From positions 1-64,000 of the forward strand of contig JAFIFH010000064.1 of assembly GCA_020832105.1 (NCBI GenBank): a DNA stretch of 64,000 nucleotides. Reading direction: 5' to 3'. A model generated the notes under the pieces. That model was not told the origin of the DNA. It worked only from the letters and a program-made list of their open reading frames with translations, and did no database searches. Source of the stretch: Idiomarina sp. (GTDB lineage Bacteria; Pseudomonadota; Gammaproteobacteria; Enterobacterales; Alteromonadaceae). The translations under genes were made by a program, and so were the position numbers. Of this stretch, positions 8,782 through 20,100 are shown in pieces (the first letter of the stretch is position 1; each line of letters opens with the position of its first letter).

Positions 8782-8787
8782 TATAAT
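8782..8787 (+). promoter_or_regulatory. Perfect -10 hexamer for tgt
   Basis: TATAAT at 8782-8787 lies 33 bases before the tgt ATG, in the only spacer between tgt and the divergent small gene. No good -35 is visible at 16-18 bases upstream, so the promoter call rests mainly on the -10 and its position. Confidence 0.5.
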
Positions 8788-8799
8788 CGCGCCAGATAA

Positions 8800-9942
<1,143 letters not shown>

Positions 9943-9970
9943 TACCGCGAATTGACAGCTACAAACGTAA

Positions 9971-10005
9971 GAAGCCTCGATATTTTAACCTCGAGGCTTC
10001 TTCGT
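9971..10005. terminator. Bidirectional terminator between tgt and queA
   Basis: GAAGCCTCGA (9971-9980) pairs perfectly with TCGAGGCTTC (9991-10000) around a ten-base loop, and partially matching AAACG/CGTTT arms extend the stem. It lies between two convergent genes, as expected for a shared terminator, although the T run is interrupted. Confidence 0.75.
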
Positions 10006-10054
10006 TTGCAGAACCTGATCACGCTGAAGCTCAGGCAAAACCGCGTCGAGCAGG

Positions 10055-11092
10055 CTATGTAGGCGAATGTAAGAACATCGCGTCACCGTAACTGAAAAAG
10101 CGATATTGATGCTCAACCGCACTGGCATAGGCGTCGAGAATGATTTGTTGACTGGCGAATGCGGACACCAGCATTAACAATGTCGATTCAGGGAGGTGAA
10201 AGTTGGTGATCATGGCGTCAACCACGGCAAATTCATAGCCGGGGTAGATAAAGATATCGGTTTCCTGAAAGAACGGTGTCAGCTGCCCTTTAAGGCTGGC
10301 TTTAGCCATTGATTCTAAGGAGCGCACCGAGGTCGTACCCACCGCAATCACCCGCCCACCACGCGCACGCGTTGCCTCAATGGCTGCAATGGTGTCTTCA
10401 CTGACCTCGGCGTACTCGCTGTGCATGATATGCTCTTCAATACTGTCCACCCTTACTGGCTGAAACGTACCGGCCCCCACGTGCAAGGTCACATAAGCAA
10501 ACTCAACACCCTTGTCCTGCAATTGTTGTAAAATGACATCATCAAAGTGTAACCCTGCGGTTGGTGCCGCCACTGCGCCAGGCTTGCGATTGTAAACCGT
10601 CTGATAGCGTTCACGGTCGCTGTCCTCGTCCGGGCGGTCAATATAAGGAGGCAGTGGCATATGGCCGTGCGCTTCGAGCAATTCAAGAACGCTTTGTGTA
10701 CTGTCAAAGTGCAGCTTAAATAATGCACCTTCCCGGCCGGTCACTTCAGCTTCAAACGCATCTTCAAGGGCAAGCCGGGCCCCTGCTTTAGGTGCCCGAT
10801 TCGCACGTACATGGGCAAGCACATGGTGTTCATCCACCACCCGCTCCACCAGCACTTCAACCTTCCCACCGGAGACTTTTTGCCCCAGCAATCGCGCCGG
10901 AATCACCCGGGTGTCGTTAAAAACAAGCAGGTCGCCAGGTGCGATGAGCTCAACGATGTCGGTGAACTTACCATGGCCAAGCTCACCATTGCTGGCGTTC
11001 ACGCTTAGCAGCCTGCTTGCACTGCGCTGTGGCTGCGGATAACGGGCAATCAGCTCGTCGGGTAATTGAAAACTAAAATCAGCTACTTTCAT
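10055..11092 (-). CDS. queA: S-adenosylmethionine:tRNA ribosyltransferase-isomerase
   Basis: Transfers and isomerises the ribosyl part of SAM onto preQ1 in tRNA, forming epoxyqueuosine; it acts directly after Tgt. The 345 residues match the family length. Recognisable blocks are [57 protein letters not shown], and [21 protein letters not shown] near the end. The start is at ATG 11092. The cyclic-nucleotide-binding gene lies 55 bases upstream on the same strand, so the two may be cotranscribed. It is convergent with tgt. Confidence 0.97.
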   Translation of the reverse strand: MKVADFSFQLPDELIARYPQPQRSASRLLSVNASNGELGHGKFTDIVELIAPGDLLVFNDTRVIPARLLGQKVSGGKVEVLVERVVDEHHVLAHVRANRAPKAGARLALEDAFEAEVTGREGALFKLHFDSTQSVLELLEAHGHMPLPPYIDRPDEDSDRERYQTVYNRKPGAVAAPTAGLHFDDVILQQLQDKGVEFAYVTLHVGAGTFQPVRVDSIEEHIMHSEYAEVSEDTIAAIEATRARGGRVIAVGTTSVRSLESMAKASLKGQLTPFFQETDIFIYPGYEFAVVDAMITNFHLPESTLLMLVSAFASQQIILDAYASAVEHQYRFFSYGDAMFLHSPT

Positions 11093-11147
11093 TGAGGTTT
11101 ACTACCTACACTTGATGTTGTCTGTGGGCTAAGCCTGACACGCAGGC

Positions 11148-11603
11148 TCACACCCGGGTGAGCTCAAGACGCTCGTTAAGATGGACAATACGCTTGGCCA
11201 TACCGCGAATGATCGCGTCTTTTACTTTCTCGCGAATAGCCGCCCCCAAGGTGCGCAAGCCGGGATTATCAATGCGAAACACAATACAGTCAACGCTCGC
11301 GATAACACTGGCGCTGCGCGGCTGACGGGTAACAAAAGAGCCCTCACCGATAATCTCACCACTGCGCAAAGTGCCCAGTTCCTGGCCGTCTTTTTCAACC
11401 CGGGCATAGCCTGACAAAAGTAAGTACAGCGACGTGTCCGTTTCACCCTGCTGAGTGATCGGCCGCCCCTGTTTACAGCTATAGAGGCGTAATTTGTCTT
11501 CCAATAGCAGGCGACGCTCGTCATTACTAAACTCAGCAAAAAAGTCCAGACGGTTCATAATTTCGAGCAGTTTCAGCTTTGAAACTGACTGAATGGCGCG
11601 CAT
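11148..11603 (-). CDS. Stand-alone cyclic-nucleotide-binding domain protein (Crp-like, no HTH)
   Basis: A 151-residue protein consisting almost entirely of one cNMP-binding fold: residues about 17-130, with the glycine-rich turns typical of the family (LLLSGYARVEKDGQELGTL) and a phosphate-binding-cassette-like segment GEIIGEGSFVTRQPRSASV, where the Arg and Ser could hold the cyclic phosphate. After the barrel there is only a short helical tail (REKVKDAIIRGMAKRIVHLN) and no helix-turn-helix, so it is not a CRP/FNR transcription factor. It may be a regulatory subunit or a ligand sensor; the partner is unknown. It lies between queA and the terminator of the glycolytic operon. Confidence 0.85.
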   Translation of the reverse strand: MRAIQSVSKLKLLEIMNRLDFFAEFSNDERRLLLEDKLRLYSCKQGRPITQQGETDTSLYLLLSGYARVEKDGQELGTLRSGEIIGEGSFVTRQPRSASVIASVDCIVFRIDNPGLRTLGAAIREKVKDAIIRGMAKRIVHLNERLELTRV

Positions 11604-11660
11604 GGAATTGCCCTCCGATGGTCATTTTGAACCCTTGAGCGTACAGCAAGGGGCTAAAAT

Positions 11661-11690
11661 AACAAAAAGCGTGGCATCTCAGCCACGCTT
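11661..11690 (-). terminator. Terminator of the tkt-epd-pgk-fba-DUF481 operon
   Basis: On the minus strand AAGCGTGGC pairs with GCCACGCTT (plus-strand arms 11667-11675 and 11682-11690) and is followed by TTTTTGTT. It lies 35 bases past the DUF481 stop codon and upstream of the cNMP-binding gene. Confidence 0.85.
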
Positions 11691-11724
11691 CGTCTGTGTT
11701 ATCAGCAAAACCCACGAATCCAGC

Positions 11725-12492
11725 TTAGAAGCTGTATACCAGAGTTACGGCCGTTTCTGTATCCAGTTTTTCCGGAATACGCCCACTAGCCTGCTCATAG
11801 ACAGTGTCATTGTGGTTAAGCGTTAATGATACACGCAATGCGAGTGCCGAATTGATATTCGCGGTCACCGCAGACACAGCACGCGTACGCACATTATCGT
11901 CTCCGACTTCTGTGGATATGCTTTGGGTGAAACGTGAGGTATCAGTGATATCCCAGTTCAGTCGTCCGGCCATACGAACAATGATTTCACCTTCCGTTTC
12001 GCCAGTATCTCGTCGCTCGTCATAAGAGTAACCTGGACCAATTTCGAAGTCCGCAAACAGGCCTTCTCTCCAGGTGTACCGGTTACCGTAACCGGCCGCA
12101 ATGGTGGACTGGTAATTGTAGCTACTGAAACGGTCATCCTCGTACGAACCATAGACAAACAAAGAAGAGTTGCTGTCTTCTTCAAATTGGCGGTTGGTCT
12201 GTGCCGAGGCGAAAATCCGGTCAGCATCAACTACACTCTCACCATCGAGGTTTTCGGTCTCCTGGCGGTAATAGTCGAATGAACCCTGATGACGCCATAA
12301 GTTCACTTCGCGCTCAAGGTTCAGTTTACCTTTCCAGGACTGAGATTCGGTATTACCGGTACGAATAAGCAGGCCGACTTCAACTTCTGCCTGCCAACCC
12401 TCGTCTTCCGGCGTCACTGCCAGCGCCTGGCTGCTCAGCATCAATAAGGGTGCTGCCAGCACTGCACTTGCTGTGTACATCATCTTAGACAC
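11725..12492 (-). CDS. DUF481-family outer-membrane protein (YdiY-like)
   Basis: Exported 255-residue beta-rich protein with a clear signal peptide (MMYTASAVLAAPLLMLSSQALA, cleavage after ALA). The mature part shows alternating amphipathic strands rich in aromatic residues and ends in the C-terminal F motif (TAVTLVYSF) typical of outer-membrane beta-barrels. The pattern of GWQAEVEVGLLIRTGNTES and NLEREVNLWRHQGSFDY matches DUF481 proteins such as YdiY, whose function is poorly known. The gene begins 10 bases after the fba stop and ends before a terminator, so it appears to be the last cistron of the central-carbon operon, an odd partnership. Confidence 0.88.
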   Translation of the reverse strand: MSKMMYTASAVLAAPLLMLSSQALAVTPEDEGWQAEVEVGLLIRTGNTESQSWKGKLNLEREVNLWRHQGSFDYYRQETENLDGESVVDADRIFASAQTNRQFEEDSNSSLFVYGSYEDDRFSSYNYQSTIAAGYGNRYTWREGLFADFEIGPGYSYDERRDTGETEGEIIVRMAGRLNWDITDTSRFTQSISTEVGDDNVRTRAVSAVTANINSALALRVSLTLNHNDTVYEQASGRIPEKLDTETAVTLVYSF

Positions 12493-12502
12493 AATCGACT
12501 CC

Positions 12503-13567
12503 TTACTTCACGGTTGCTTTCAAAGCGCCACGTTCATACAGCTTAAACATCTCTTCTAAAGACGTTGGTTTAATTTTATCGGCATTGCCGGCGGTACCAA
12601 AAGCTTCGTAGCGCGCTTTGCAGACGTCATACATGGCATCGGTCGCAGCCTGGAAATATTTGCGCGGATCAAAGTTGCTCTTATTTTCTGCCAAATGACG
12701 ACGAATCGCACCGGTCGACGCAAGGCGTAAATCCGTATCAATATTGACCTTACGCACACCATGGCGGATACCTTCCTGGATTTGCTCCACAGGTACACCA
12801 TAGGTTTCTGGAATTTCACCGCCAAATTCGTTGATAATCGCCAGCCATTCTTGTGGTACTGACGACGACCCGTGCATGACCAGGTGAGTATCAGGAATGC
12901 GCGCGTGAATTTCTTTAATACGCTCAATCGCCAGGATATCGCCGGTTGGTGGACGGGAAAACTTGTATGCGCCGTGTGAGGTACCACAGGCGATTGCCAA
13001 GGCATCAACCTGAGTGGCTTTAACGAAATCTGCAGCTTCTTCCGGGTCAGTTAACAGCTGATCGTGGGTCAGTTTACCTTCCGCACCAACGCCGTCTTCT
13101 TCACCCGCTTCACCCGTTTCCAGCGAGCCAAGTACCCCTAACTCACCCTCAACCGAGACACCACAGGCATGCGCCATCTCCACTGTGCGACGTGTCACTT
13201 CGACGTTATAGTCGTAATCCGCTGGCGTTTTACCATCGGACTTCAGTGACCCGTCCATCATCACTGAGCTAAAGCCCAGCTGAATCGAGCGCTGACACAC
13301 TGCAGGAGACGTACCATGGTCCTGGTGCATTACCACCGGAATATGCGGCCACTCTTCAATTGCGGCAAGGATCAGGTGACGCAAAAATGGGGCGCCTGCG
13401 TAGCTACGCGCACCGGCAGACGCTTGCACGATGACCGGGCTGTTGGTGTCATCAGCAGCACGCATAATCGCGCGCATCTGCTCAAGATTGTTAACGTTGT
13501 AGGCGGGTACGCCGTAACTATGCTCCGCTGCGTGATCCAGCAACTGTCGCAATGAAATAAGTGCCAT
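12503..13567 (-). CDS. fba: Fructose-bisphosphate aldolase, class II (Calvin-cycle subtype)
   Basis: Zinc-dependent aldolase that splits or forms fructose 1,6-bisphosphate. At 354 residues, with [22 protein letters not shown] at the N-terminus, it belongs to the Calvin-cycle (class IIB) subtype rather than the 359-residue E. coli FbaA type. Zinc ligands are visible in [17 protein letters not shown] and [21 protein letters not shown] gives the phosphate-site block. It follows pgk by 25 bases and precedes the DUF481 gene by 10. The subtype name does not imply CO2 fixation here, since no RuBisCO genes are seen. Confidence 0.96.
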   Translation of the reverse strand: MALISLRQLLDHAAEHSYGVPAYNVNNLEQMRAIMRAADDTNSPVIVQASAGARSYAGAPFLRHLILAAIEEWPHIPVVMHQDHGTSPAVCQRSIQLGFSSVMMDGSLKSDGKTPADYDYNVEVTRRTVEMAHACGVSVEGELGVLGSLETGEAGEEDGVGAEGKLTHDQLLTDPEEAADFVKATQVDALAIACGTSHGAYKFSRPPTGDILAIERIKEIHARIPDTHLVMHGSSSVPQEWLAIINEFGGEIPETYGVPVEQIQEGIRHGVRKVNIDTDLRLASTGAIRRHLAENKSNFDPRKYFQAATDAMYDVCKARYEAFGTAGNADKIKPTSLEEMFKLYERGALKATVK

Positions 13568-13592
13568 GAAAATACTCCTTTAATAAAATTGT

Positions 13593-14780
13593 TTATGCTT
13601 TGTGGTCTTTTGCACGCGCTTCAAGAATCGCTACTGCAGGCAAGGTTTTACCTTCCAGAAACTCAAGGAATGCACCGCCACCGGTAGATATATAAGAAAC
13701 TTTGTCAGCAATACCATATTTATCAATGGCAGCCAGCGTATCACCACCACCTGCAATTGAAAATGCATCGCTCTGTGCAATGGCTTCTGCGATAGCGCGG
13801 GTGCCTGCGCTAAACTGCTCGAACTCGAATACACCCACAGGCCCGTTCCACACAATAGTGCCTGCGCCTTTCAGTAAGTCGACCAGCGTTTCGGTGGTAT
13901 CCGGCCCGATGTCAAAAATCATATCATCGTCAGCCACATCACCGACCGCTTTGGTTTCTGCCGCTGCGTTCTCGGCGAACTCTTTGCCGGTCACTACGTC
14001 AGTCGGTAACGGGATATCCGCACCGCGGGTTTTCGCCGAATCTGCGAGGCGCGAGGCCTCTTTGACTAAATCATCTTCGCACAGCGAGTTACCAATGTTA
14101 TGGCCCGCCGCTTTAATGAAGGTATTGGCAATGCCGCCACCGACAATCAATTGATCGACTTTACGCACCAGCGAGTTCAGTACCGTAAGTTTGCTCGATA
14201 CTTTCGAGCCACCGACGATTGCTACCAATGGGCGCTTGGGTTCTTTCATCGCTTTGCCGAGGGCTTCTAGTTCAGCAACCAGCAACGGTCCGGCAAGGGC
14301 CAGTTTCGCGTATTGGGCAACCCCATAGGTCGACGCCTGAGCACGGTGTGCAGTGCCAAAGGCGTCCATCACGAAGATGTCACATAAGGCAGCCATTTTT
14401 TTCGCCAGCTCCGGGTCGTTTTTCTTCTCGCCGGTATTAAAACGCACGTTCTCAAATACTACCAGTTCACCACCCGCAGCTTCGACACCGTTCAGGTAAT
14501 TACTTTCAAAACGAACTGGAAAATCCAGTACCTCTTCTAGATACCGTGCCACCGGGGCCATCGAATACTGGTCATCATACTGGCCTTCTTCGGGGCGGCC
14601 CAAATGCGACATCACCATCACTTTAGCACCTTGCTCAAGCGCTTGCTGCAAGGTGGGTAATGCGGCTTTTAAGCGCGCATCAGACGTCACCTTGCCATCC
14701 TTAACCGGTACGTTCAGATCTTCACGAATCAACACGCGCTTACCGCGCAGGTCGAAATCTTTCATTGCCAAAACGCTCAT
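13593..14780 (-). CDS. pgk: Phosphoglycerate kinase
   Basis: Transfers phosphate from 1,3-bisphosphoglycerate to ADP in glycolysis and runs backward in gluconeogenesis. The 395 residues are collinear with E. coli Pgk (387). Seen are [77 protein letters not shown] and the C-terminal nucleotide block [11 protein letters not shown]...[15 protein letters not shown]. The ATG at 14780 is used. It lies 55 bases after epd and 25 before fba, giving the conserved epd-pgk-fba order. Confidence 0.98.
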   Translation of the reverse strand: MSVLAMKDFDLRGKRVLIREDLNVPVKDGKVTSDARLKAALPTLQQALEQGAKVMVMSHLGRPEEGQYDDQYSMAPVARYLEEVLDFPVRFESNYLNGVEAAGGELVVFENVRFNTGEKKNDPELAKKMAALCDIFVMDAFGTAHRAQASTYGVAQYAKLALAGPLLVAELEALGKAMKEPKRPLVAIVGGSKVSSKLTVLNSLVRKVDQLIVGGGIANTFIKAAGHNIGNSLCEDDLVKEASRLADSAKTRGADIPLPTDVVTGKEFAENAAAETKAVGDVADDDMIFDIGPDTTETLVDLLKGAGTIVWNGPVGVFEFEQFSAGTRAIAEAIAQSDAFSIAGGGDTLAAIDKYGIADKVSYISTGGGAFLEFLEGKTLPAVAILEARAKDHKA

Positions 14781-14835
14781 AGAGAATCCTTGTTTTGCTA
14801 AAATTGTTGTTCAAAACCGGGCGTTGCCGATTCGC

Positions 14836-15882
14836 TTACTTATTAGTGTAGTCCGCGCCGGGTGCTTCATGCAGGCTGACCGCGGTATCCAGCATTCGAT
14901 TCGCAAACCCCCACTCATTATCACACCAGGCCAGGACCTTGACCAAGTGACCATGACTAACCCGGGTCTGGGTACCATCGACAATGCTTGAGCGCGGGTC
15001 ATGATTAAAATCGGCGGAAACCAACGGCTCCATGGTAAACCCAAGCACCCCGCGCAGGCCGTTATGTGCAGCGGCTTGCAATACCGCATTGACCTTCTCA
15101 ATATCCACAGACTGTTGCAGCGTGACACTCAAATCCATCACCGATACGTTGGTGGTTGGCACACGCACCGCGATGGCTTCGAAGCGGCCGGCGAACTTCG
15201 GCATAATCCGCTCGATCCCTCGCGCCAGGCGAGTGTCTATCGGAATAATAGACTGTGACGCCGCCCGCGCCAGGCGTAAATTCTCATGGTGCGCATCAAT
15301 CACCTGCTGATCATTCATTGCCGAGTGAATCGTGGTAATGGTGCCAGAGTCGACGCCAAATGCATCGTCCAGGACTTTAATCACCGGCACAATACAGTTG
15401 GTGGTACATGATCCGTTGGACACGATCCGATGATGCGCTCGCAGCTCATCATGGTTAATCCCCTGGATCATGGTGAAATCCACGTCCGGTGCCGCCGGAT
15501 GGGAAAATAATACTTTGTTTGCCCCAGCGCTAATATGCGCTTCTGCGTCGCTGCGCGAACCAAACACCCCGCTGCAATCCAGCACGATATCGACGTCGTG
15601 CTGATGCCATGGCAAATCAGCAAGTTCAGTGGCATGGCTTAAGGGAATCTCGTCATTACCAATATGCAGCCTCGACTCTGTGGCCGAGACTGGCACCGCA
15701 AACCGACCATGGGTGCTGTCATATTTCAGCAAATGGGCAATCGACGCCGCTGACGCCGGCTCATTCACCGCCACCACCTCTATCCGGTCGCGATAGCCGG
15801 ATTCATATAAGGCGCGCAAAACGCTACGCCCAATACGACCAAGGCCATTGATCGCAATACGAACCGCTGGGGTATCTGCCAT
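14836..15882 (-). CDS. epd: D-erythrose-4-phosphate dehydrogenase
   Basis: GAPDH-fold, NAD-dependent enzyme that oxidises erythrose 4-phosphate to 4-phosphoerythronate, the first step of the DXP-dependent vitamin B6 route. The 348 residues show the Rossmann start [20 protein letters not shown], the catalytic [28 protein letters not shown] with the catalytic His, and [15 protein letters not shown]. Full-length similarity and the epd-pgk-fba order favour Epd over GapA; some GAPDH activity cannot be excluded. It starts 3 bases after the tkt stop. PdxA, a later enzyme of the same pathway, is encoded at 35845. Confidence 0.93.
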   Translation of the reverse strand: MADTPAVRIAINGLGRIGRSVLRALYESGYRDRIEVVAVNEPASAASIAHLLKYDSTHGRFAVPVSATESRLHIGNDEIPLSHATELADLPWHQHDVDIVLDCSGVFGSRSDAEAHISAGANKVLFSHPAAPDVDFTMIQGINHDELRAHHRIVSNGSCTTNCIVPVIKVLDDAFGVDSGTITTIHSAMNDQQVIDAHHENLRLARAASQSIIPIDTRLARGIERIMPKFAGRFEAIAVRVPTTNVSVMDLSVTLQQSVDIEKVNAVLQAAAHNGLRGVLGFTMEPLVSADFNHDPRSSIVDGTQTRVSHGHLVKVLAWCDNEWGFANRMLDTAVSLHEAPGADYTNK

Positions 15883-15885
15883 GGA

Positions 15886-17877
15886 TTAAACCGCCCGCGC
15901 CGTTTTCACCACGTTTTCAACGGTGAAACCGAAATGCTTAAACAACTCATCTGCAGGTGCCGACTCACCAAAGGTGGTCATGCCGACCACTGCACCGTCC
16001 AGACCGACGTACTTCAACCAGTAATCGGCAATGCTCGCTTCGATAGCAACCCGGCGACGCACCTGCTTTGGCAGTACGCTGTCTTTGTACTCATCGCTTT
16101 GCGCATCAAAAACATCGGTGCATGGCATCGATACGACGCGAACTTTCTCACCCTGCGTGGTTAGCCGTTCGGCAGCATCCATCGCCAGCTCAACTTCAGA
16201 GCCGGTGGCAATGAGTATCAACTCAGGGTTCTCAGCGAAATCTTTCAGGATATAACCACCGCGTTCAACATTGGCGAGCTGATCTTTGGTTCGCGCTTGT
16301 GGTGCGACGCCCTGACGGGTGAAAACCAGCGCGGTTGGACCGTCACGGCGTTCAATAGCAGCTTTCCAACTCACTGCAGACTCAACCTGATCACAGGGAC
16401 GCCAGGTGTTGAGGTTCGGGGTGACCCGCATGCTGGCAAGTTGCTCCACCGGCTGGTGGGTTGGCCCGTCTTCACCCAAACCAATGGAATCATGGGTATA
16501 TACAAAAATAGCGGGCTGCTTCATCAGCGCAGCCATACGCACTGCGTTGCGCGCATATTCCATAAACATCAGGAAGGTCGCACCGTATGGCACAAAGCCA
16601 CCGTGCAGGGCAATACCATTCATAATCGCTGACATACCAAACTCACGCACGCCGTAATAAATGTAGTTACCGCTGGCATCGTCGTGAGTCAGTGGTTTGG
16701 AGTTGTCCCAAATTGTCAGGTTGGAACCGGCGAGATCAGCGGAGCCCCCTAATAGTTCAGGCAGCATGGGTCCGAAGGCGTTGAGCGCTTGCTGGGAGGC
16801 TTTACGGGTCGCTACTTTTTCCGGGTTTGCCTGCAGTTTTTCGATATGGGCCTGGGCCTGCTCACTAAAGTTTGCTGGTAATTCGCCACTTAAACGACGC
16901 TTAAGTTCAGTTGCTAAACGCGGGTGCGCCGCTGCATAGGCGTCAAATTGCTTGTTCCAGGCCGTCTCGCTGGCTTCGCCCTGAGTTTTCGCATCCCACG
17001 CCTGGTAAACGTCAGCGGGAATTTCAAAGGCGCCATATTCCCAATTTAATTCTTTACGCGCCAGCGCAACTTCGTCATCGCCTAGTGGCGAACCGTGCGA
17101 GCTTTCTGAGCCCTGCTTATTCGGCGAACCAAAGCCGATCACGGTTTTACAGCAAATCAGGGTTGGCTTATTGGTTTCAGCCCGACCTGCTTCAATCGCG
17201 GCTTTAACTGCAGCGCTGTCATGCCCGTCTACATTACCAATCACATGCCAGCCATAGCTTTCAAAACGCTTCACCGTGTCGTCGGTAAACCAGCCCTCTA
17301 CATTACCGTCGATAGAAATGCCGTTGTCGTCGTAAAAGGCAATCAGTTTACCCAGGCCTAAGGTGCCTGCCAGTGAACACACTTCGTGGGAAATACCTTC
17401 CATCAAACAGCCATCACCCATAAACGTGTATGTGTAGTGGTCAATAATATCGTGGCCTGGCTGGTTAAATTGTGCCGCCAGTGCTTTTTCAGCGATCGCC
17501 ATGCCCACCGCGTTACTCACGCCTTGGCCTAGCGGGCCTGTAGTGGTCTCAACACCAGGCGCGTAGCCGTACTCTGGGTGCCCTGGGGTTTTCGAGTGTA
17601 ACTGGCGGAAGTTTTTAATTTCGTTGATATCCAGATCGTAACCTGTCAGATGCAACAATGAATAAATCAGCATCGAGCCATGGCCATTGGAAAGAACGAA
17701 ACGGTCGCGGTTGGCCCAATCTGGATTCGCCGGGTTATGCTGCATGTAATCCCGCCACAGAACTTCTGCGATGTCAGCCATCCCCATCGGCGCGCCAGGG
17801 TGGCCCGATTTGGCTTGCTGAACTGCGTCCATACTAAGGGCGCGAATGGCGTTGGCTAAATGACGACGTTGAGACAT
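15886..17877 (-). CDS. tkt: Transketolase
   Basis: Thiamine-diphosphate enzyme of the non-oxidative pentose phosphate pathway; it also yields erythrose 4-phosphate, the substrate of the neighbouring Epd. The start is moved from the track's 17958 to ATG 17877 ([20 protein letters not shown]), behind CAGGAGTG; this gives 663 residues, the same as E. coli TktA. Landmarks: [35 protein letters not shown], the ThDP motif [28 protein letters not shown] and, in the second half, [19 protein letters not shown]. It is the first gene of the tkt-epd-pgk-fba operon and divergent from metK. Confidence 0.97.
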   Translation of the reverse strand: MSQRRHLANAIRALSMDAVQQAKSGHPGAPMGMADIAEVLWRDYMQHNPANPDWANRDRFVLSNGHGSMLIYSLLHLTGYDLDINEIKNFRQLHSKTPGHPEYGYAPGVETTTGPLGQGVSNAVGMAIAEKALAAQFNQPGHDIIDHYTYTFMGDGCLMEGISHEVCSLAGTLGLGKLIAFYDDNGISIDGNVEGWFTDDTVKRFESYGWHVIGNVDGHDSAAVKAAIEAGRAETNKPTLICCKTVIGFGSPNKQGSESSHGSPLGDDEVALARKELNWEYGAFEIPADVYQAWDAKTQGEASETAWNKQFDAYAAAHPRLATELKRRLSGELPANFSEQAQAHIEKLQANPEKVATRKASQQALNAFGPMLPELLGGSADLAGSNLTIWDNSKPLTHDDASGNYIYYGVREFGMSAIMNGIALHGGFVPYGATFLMFMEYARNAVRMAALMKQPAIFVYTHDSIGLGEDGPTHQPVEQLASMRVTPNLNTWRPCDQVESAVSWKAAIERRDGPTALVFTRQGVAPQARTKDQLANVERGGYILKDFAENPELILIATGSEVELAMDAAERLTTQGEKVRVVSMPCTDVFDAQSDEYKDSVLPKQVRRRVAIEASIADYWLKYVGLDGAVVGMTTFGESAPADELFKHFGFTVENVVKTARAV

Positions 17878-18079
17878 GAAACACTCCTGAAATTGGGGGC
17901 TAGACATTACCTGGGATGAACTTTTTAAGCAGCCAAACGTACACTGTTGCTTAACCAAGCTAGCTTAATTGCGTCTTCACTGCGCAAAGCTATATTCATC
18001 TACTAGTAGTCGCTGACGTGGGGTCTGCGCGCGTATTGTCCACAATTCACGACGCGCACGCAAATTTACCGCCACATTC

Positions 18080-18124
18080 AGACTTATAGACGTCTAAAAG
18101 TGGATTTTTTTGCAAAAAACGTCT
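18080..18124 (+). promoter_or_regulatory. MetJ operator (met boxes) before metK
   Basis: A perfect met box AGACGTCT lies at 18088-18095, directly preceded in the 8-base register by AGACTTAT (18080-18087, 6 of 8). A further AAACGTCT (7 of 8) lies at 18117-18124, out of register. MetJ with SAM as corepressor binds tandem 8-base boxes of this consensus in gammaproteobacteria, so metK is probably repressed when SAM is plentiful. The adjacent T-rich stretch would hold the promoter. Confidence 0.8.
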
Positions 18125-18163
18125 AGAGTAGCGGCGTTTTTCAAATATGAGAGAAGAATCAAT

Positions 18164-19309
18164 ATGGCACGTCACCTGTTTACCTCTGAATCAGTTTCCG
18201 AAGGACATCCCGATAAAATCGCTGACCAGATTTCCGACGCGGTTCTTGATGCTATTTTACGTGAAGACCCCAAGGCTCGCGTAGCTTGCGAAACTTATGT
18301 CAAAACAGGCATGGTCCTGGTTGGTGGGGAAATTAATACCCACGCCTGGGTCGACGTGGAGAGTCTGGTGCGCGATACCGTCCGCAAGATCGGCTATACC
18401 CATTCTGACATGGGTTTTGACGCCGGCAGCTGTGCAGTATTGAACGCCATTGGTAAACAGTCACCAGATATCAATCAGGGTGTCGACCGCGGTGCGCCAG
18501 AAGAGCAAGGCGCGGGAGACCAGGGTTTGATGTTTGGTTATGCGTCAAACGAAACTGACGTGCTGATGCCCGCACCTATTACTTACGCCCACAAGCTGGT
18601 TCAGCGTCAAGCTGAGATGCGCCGCACTGAATTACCTTGGTTACGCCCGGATGCAAAAAGCCAGCTGACCTTTGTTTATGAAGACGGTAAGCCGGTCGGC
18701 ATCGATGCCGTGGTGCTTTCCACCCAGCACGCCGAAGAATACAGTCTTAAGCAGGTTCAGGAAGCAGTGATGGAGCACATCGTTAAACCAGTGCTGCCTG
18801 CGGAATGGGTCACTAAGGACACTAAATTCCATATCAACCCAACCGGCAAATTCGTGATAGGCGGCCCGATGGGTGACTGTGGCTTAACTGGCCGCAAAAT
18901 CATTGTCGACACCTACGGCGGCATGGCCCGCCATGGCGGTGGCGCGTTCTCCGGTAAAGACCCGTCTAAAGTTGACCGTAGTGCGGCATACGCGGCGCGT
19001 TATGTTGCGAAGAATATAGTCGCTGCAGGTCTGGCGGATCGCTGTGAAGTACAGCTCTCTTACGCCATCGGTGTGGCTGAGCCAACTTCAATTAGCCTGG
19101 AAACCTTTGGTACCAGCAAGTATGACGAAGCAACGCTGATTGAAGCCGTGCGCAACCATTTTGACCTACGCCCATATGGCTTGATTCAGATGCTCGATTT
19201 GGAACGTGCGATATATCTGCCAACCGCTGCGTACGGTCACTTTGGTCGTGAAGAGTTCCCTTGGGAGCGTACGGATAAAGCCGACGCGTTGCGCGACGCT
19301 GTAGCATAA
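18164..19309 (+). CDS. metK: S-adenosylmethionine synthetase (methionine adenosyltransferase)
   Basis: Makes SAM from methionine and ATP. The start is set at ATG 18164 ([20 protein letters not shown]) behind GAGAGAAG, giving 381 residues; the track's extra 18 residues run over the met boxes. Visible blocks: [28 protein letters not shown], the phosphate loop [19 protein letters not shown] and [15 protein letters not shown] near the end. MetJ-type boxes precede it. RsmE, which consumes SAM, starts 5 bases after its stop. Confidence 0.98.
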   Translation: MARHLFTSESVSEGHPDKIADQISDAVLDAILREDPKARVACETYVKTGMVLVGGEINTHAWVDVESLVRDTVRKIGYTHSDMGFDAGSCAVLNAIGKQSPDINQGVDRGAPEEQGAGDQGLMFGYASNETDVLMPAPITYAHKLVQRQAEMRRTELPWLRPDAKSQLTFVYEDGKPVGIDAVVLSTQHAEEYSLKQVQEAVMEHIVKPVLPAEWVTKDTKFHINPTGKFVIGGPMGDCGLTGRKIIVDTYGGMARHGGGAFSGKDPSKVDRSAAYAARYVAKNIVAAGLADRCEVQLSYAIGVAEPTSISLETFGTSKYDEATLIEAVRNHFDLRPYGLIQMLDLERAIYLPTAAYGHFGREEFPWERTDKADALRDAVA

Positions 19310-19313
19310 AACC

Positions 19314-20042
19314 ATGCGTATCCCTCGCATTTACCACCCACAAAGCCTGGCTAGCGAAACCCTTGTGACGCTAAGCGATGATGCGGCCAACCATGTTGGT
19401 CGCGTGTTACGCCTGGCGGCAGGCCATGAGCTGGAGCTCTTTTGTGGTGATAACCACATTTATCAAGGGGAAATCACTCAGGCCAGCAAGAAGCAAGTTG
19501 AGGTGCGTATTATTGGACGCCAGCTAGCGGATGTAGAATCACCATTGCGAATCCACCTGATTCAAGGCATCTCCCGCGGTGATCGCATGGACTTCGCTCT
19601 GCAAAAGTCAGTGGAACTGGGTGTGGCCAGCATTACCCCAATTTTCACCGAGCGCTGCGGGGTCAAACTGCAAGGTGAGCGCTTAGCCAAAAAGCGTGAC
19701 CAGTGGCAAAAGATTGTGATTGCTGCCTGTGAACAAAGTGGGCGTAACCTGGTGCCTGAGGTTCATGCGCCAATCACCCTCGACGCATTCCTTAGCCAGG
19801 CGGACAGGCCGCTGACCTTAACGCTGGAACCGAGCGCCGAGCACTCCTTTAAAAGTGCACCTGTAACCCATGAGATTGCACTTTTGATTGGGCCTGAAGG
19901 TGGCTTCTCAGCCACAGAGGTGGCGCGAACCCATGCCGCCCAGTGTCTGCCGGTCCATTTAGGCCCACGCGTACTGCGCACGGAAACTGCGGCTTTGGCC
20001 GCCATCGCCGCGTTGCAAGCGAATCACGGTGATCTCATTTAA
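19314..20042 (+). CDS. rsmE: 16S rRNA (uracil-1498-N3)-methyltransferase RsmE
   Basis: SPOUT-class enzyme that methylates U1498 of 16S rRNA in the assembled 30S subunit, using SAM. The 242 residues have the N-terminal PUA-like domain (HVGRVLRLAAGHELELFCGD) and the C-terminal trefoil knot with LLIGPEGGFSATEVART and HLGPRVLRTETAALAAI. The ATG at 19314 follows the metK stop by only 4 bases with no strong ribosome site of its own, so translation is probably coupled. In E. coli rsmE likewise precedes gshB-yqgE-ruvX. Confidence 0.95.
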   Translation: MRIPRIYHPQSLASETLVTLSDDAANHVGRVLRLAAGHELELFCGDNHIYQGEITQASKKQVEVRIIGRQLADVESPLRIHLIQGISRGDRMDFALQKSVELGVASITPIFTERCGVKLQGERLAKKRDQWQKIVIAACEQSGRNLVPEVHAPITLDAFLSQADRPLTLTLEPSAEHSFKSAPVTHEIALLIGPEGGFSATEVARTHAAQCLPVHLGPRVLRTETAALAAIAALQANHGDLI

Positions 20043-20100
20043 CACCCCGTGCTACACTCGAAGCACACCCTTTTTATTTATCTGACTACCCGAGGTTGGC

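Noticed and set aside
14836-15882. Calling this gene gapA
   Set aside because: The fold is shared, but full-length similarity and the epd-pgk-fba order favour erythrose-4-phosphate dehydrogenase.
20049-20058. TACACT as a -10 element for gshB
   Set aside because: It overlaps a small hairpin with a following T run and has no -35; terminator residue is equally likely.
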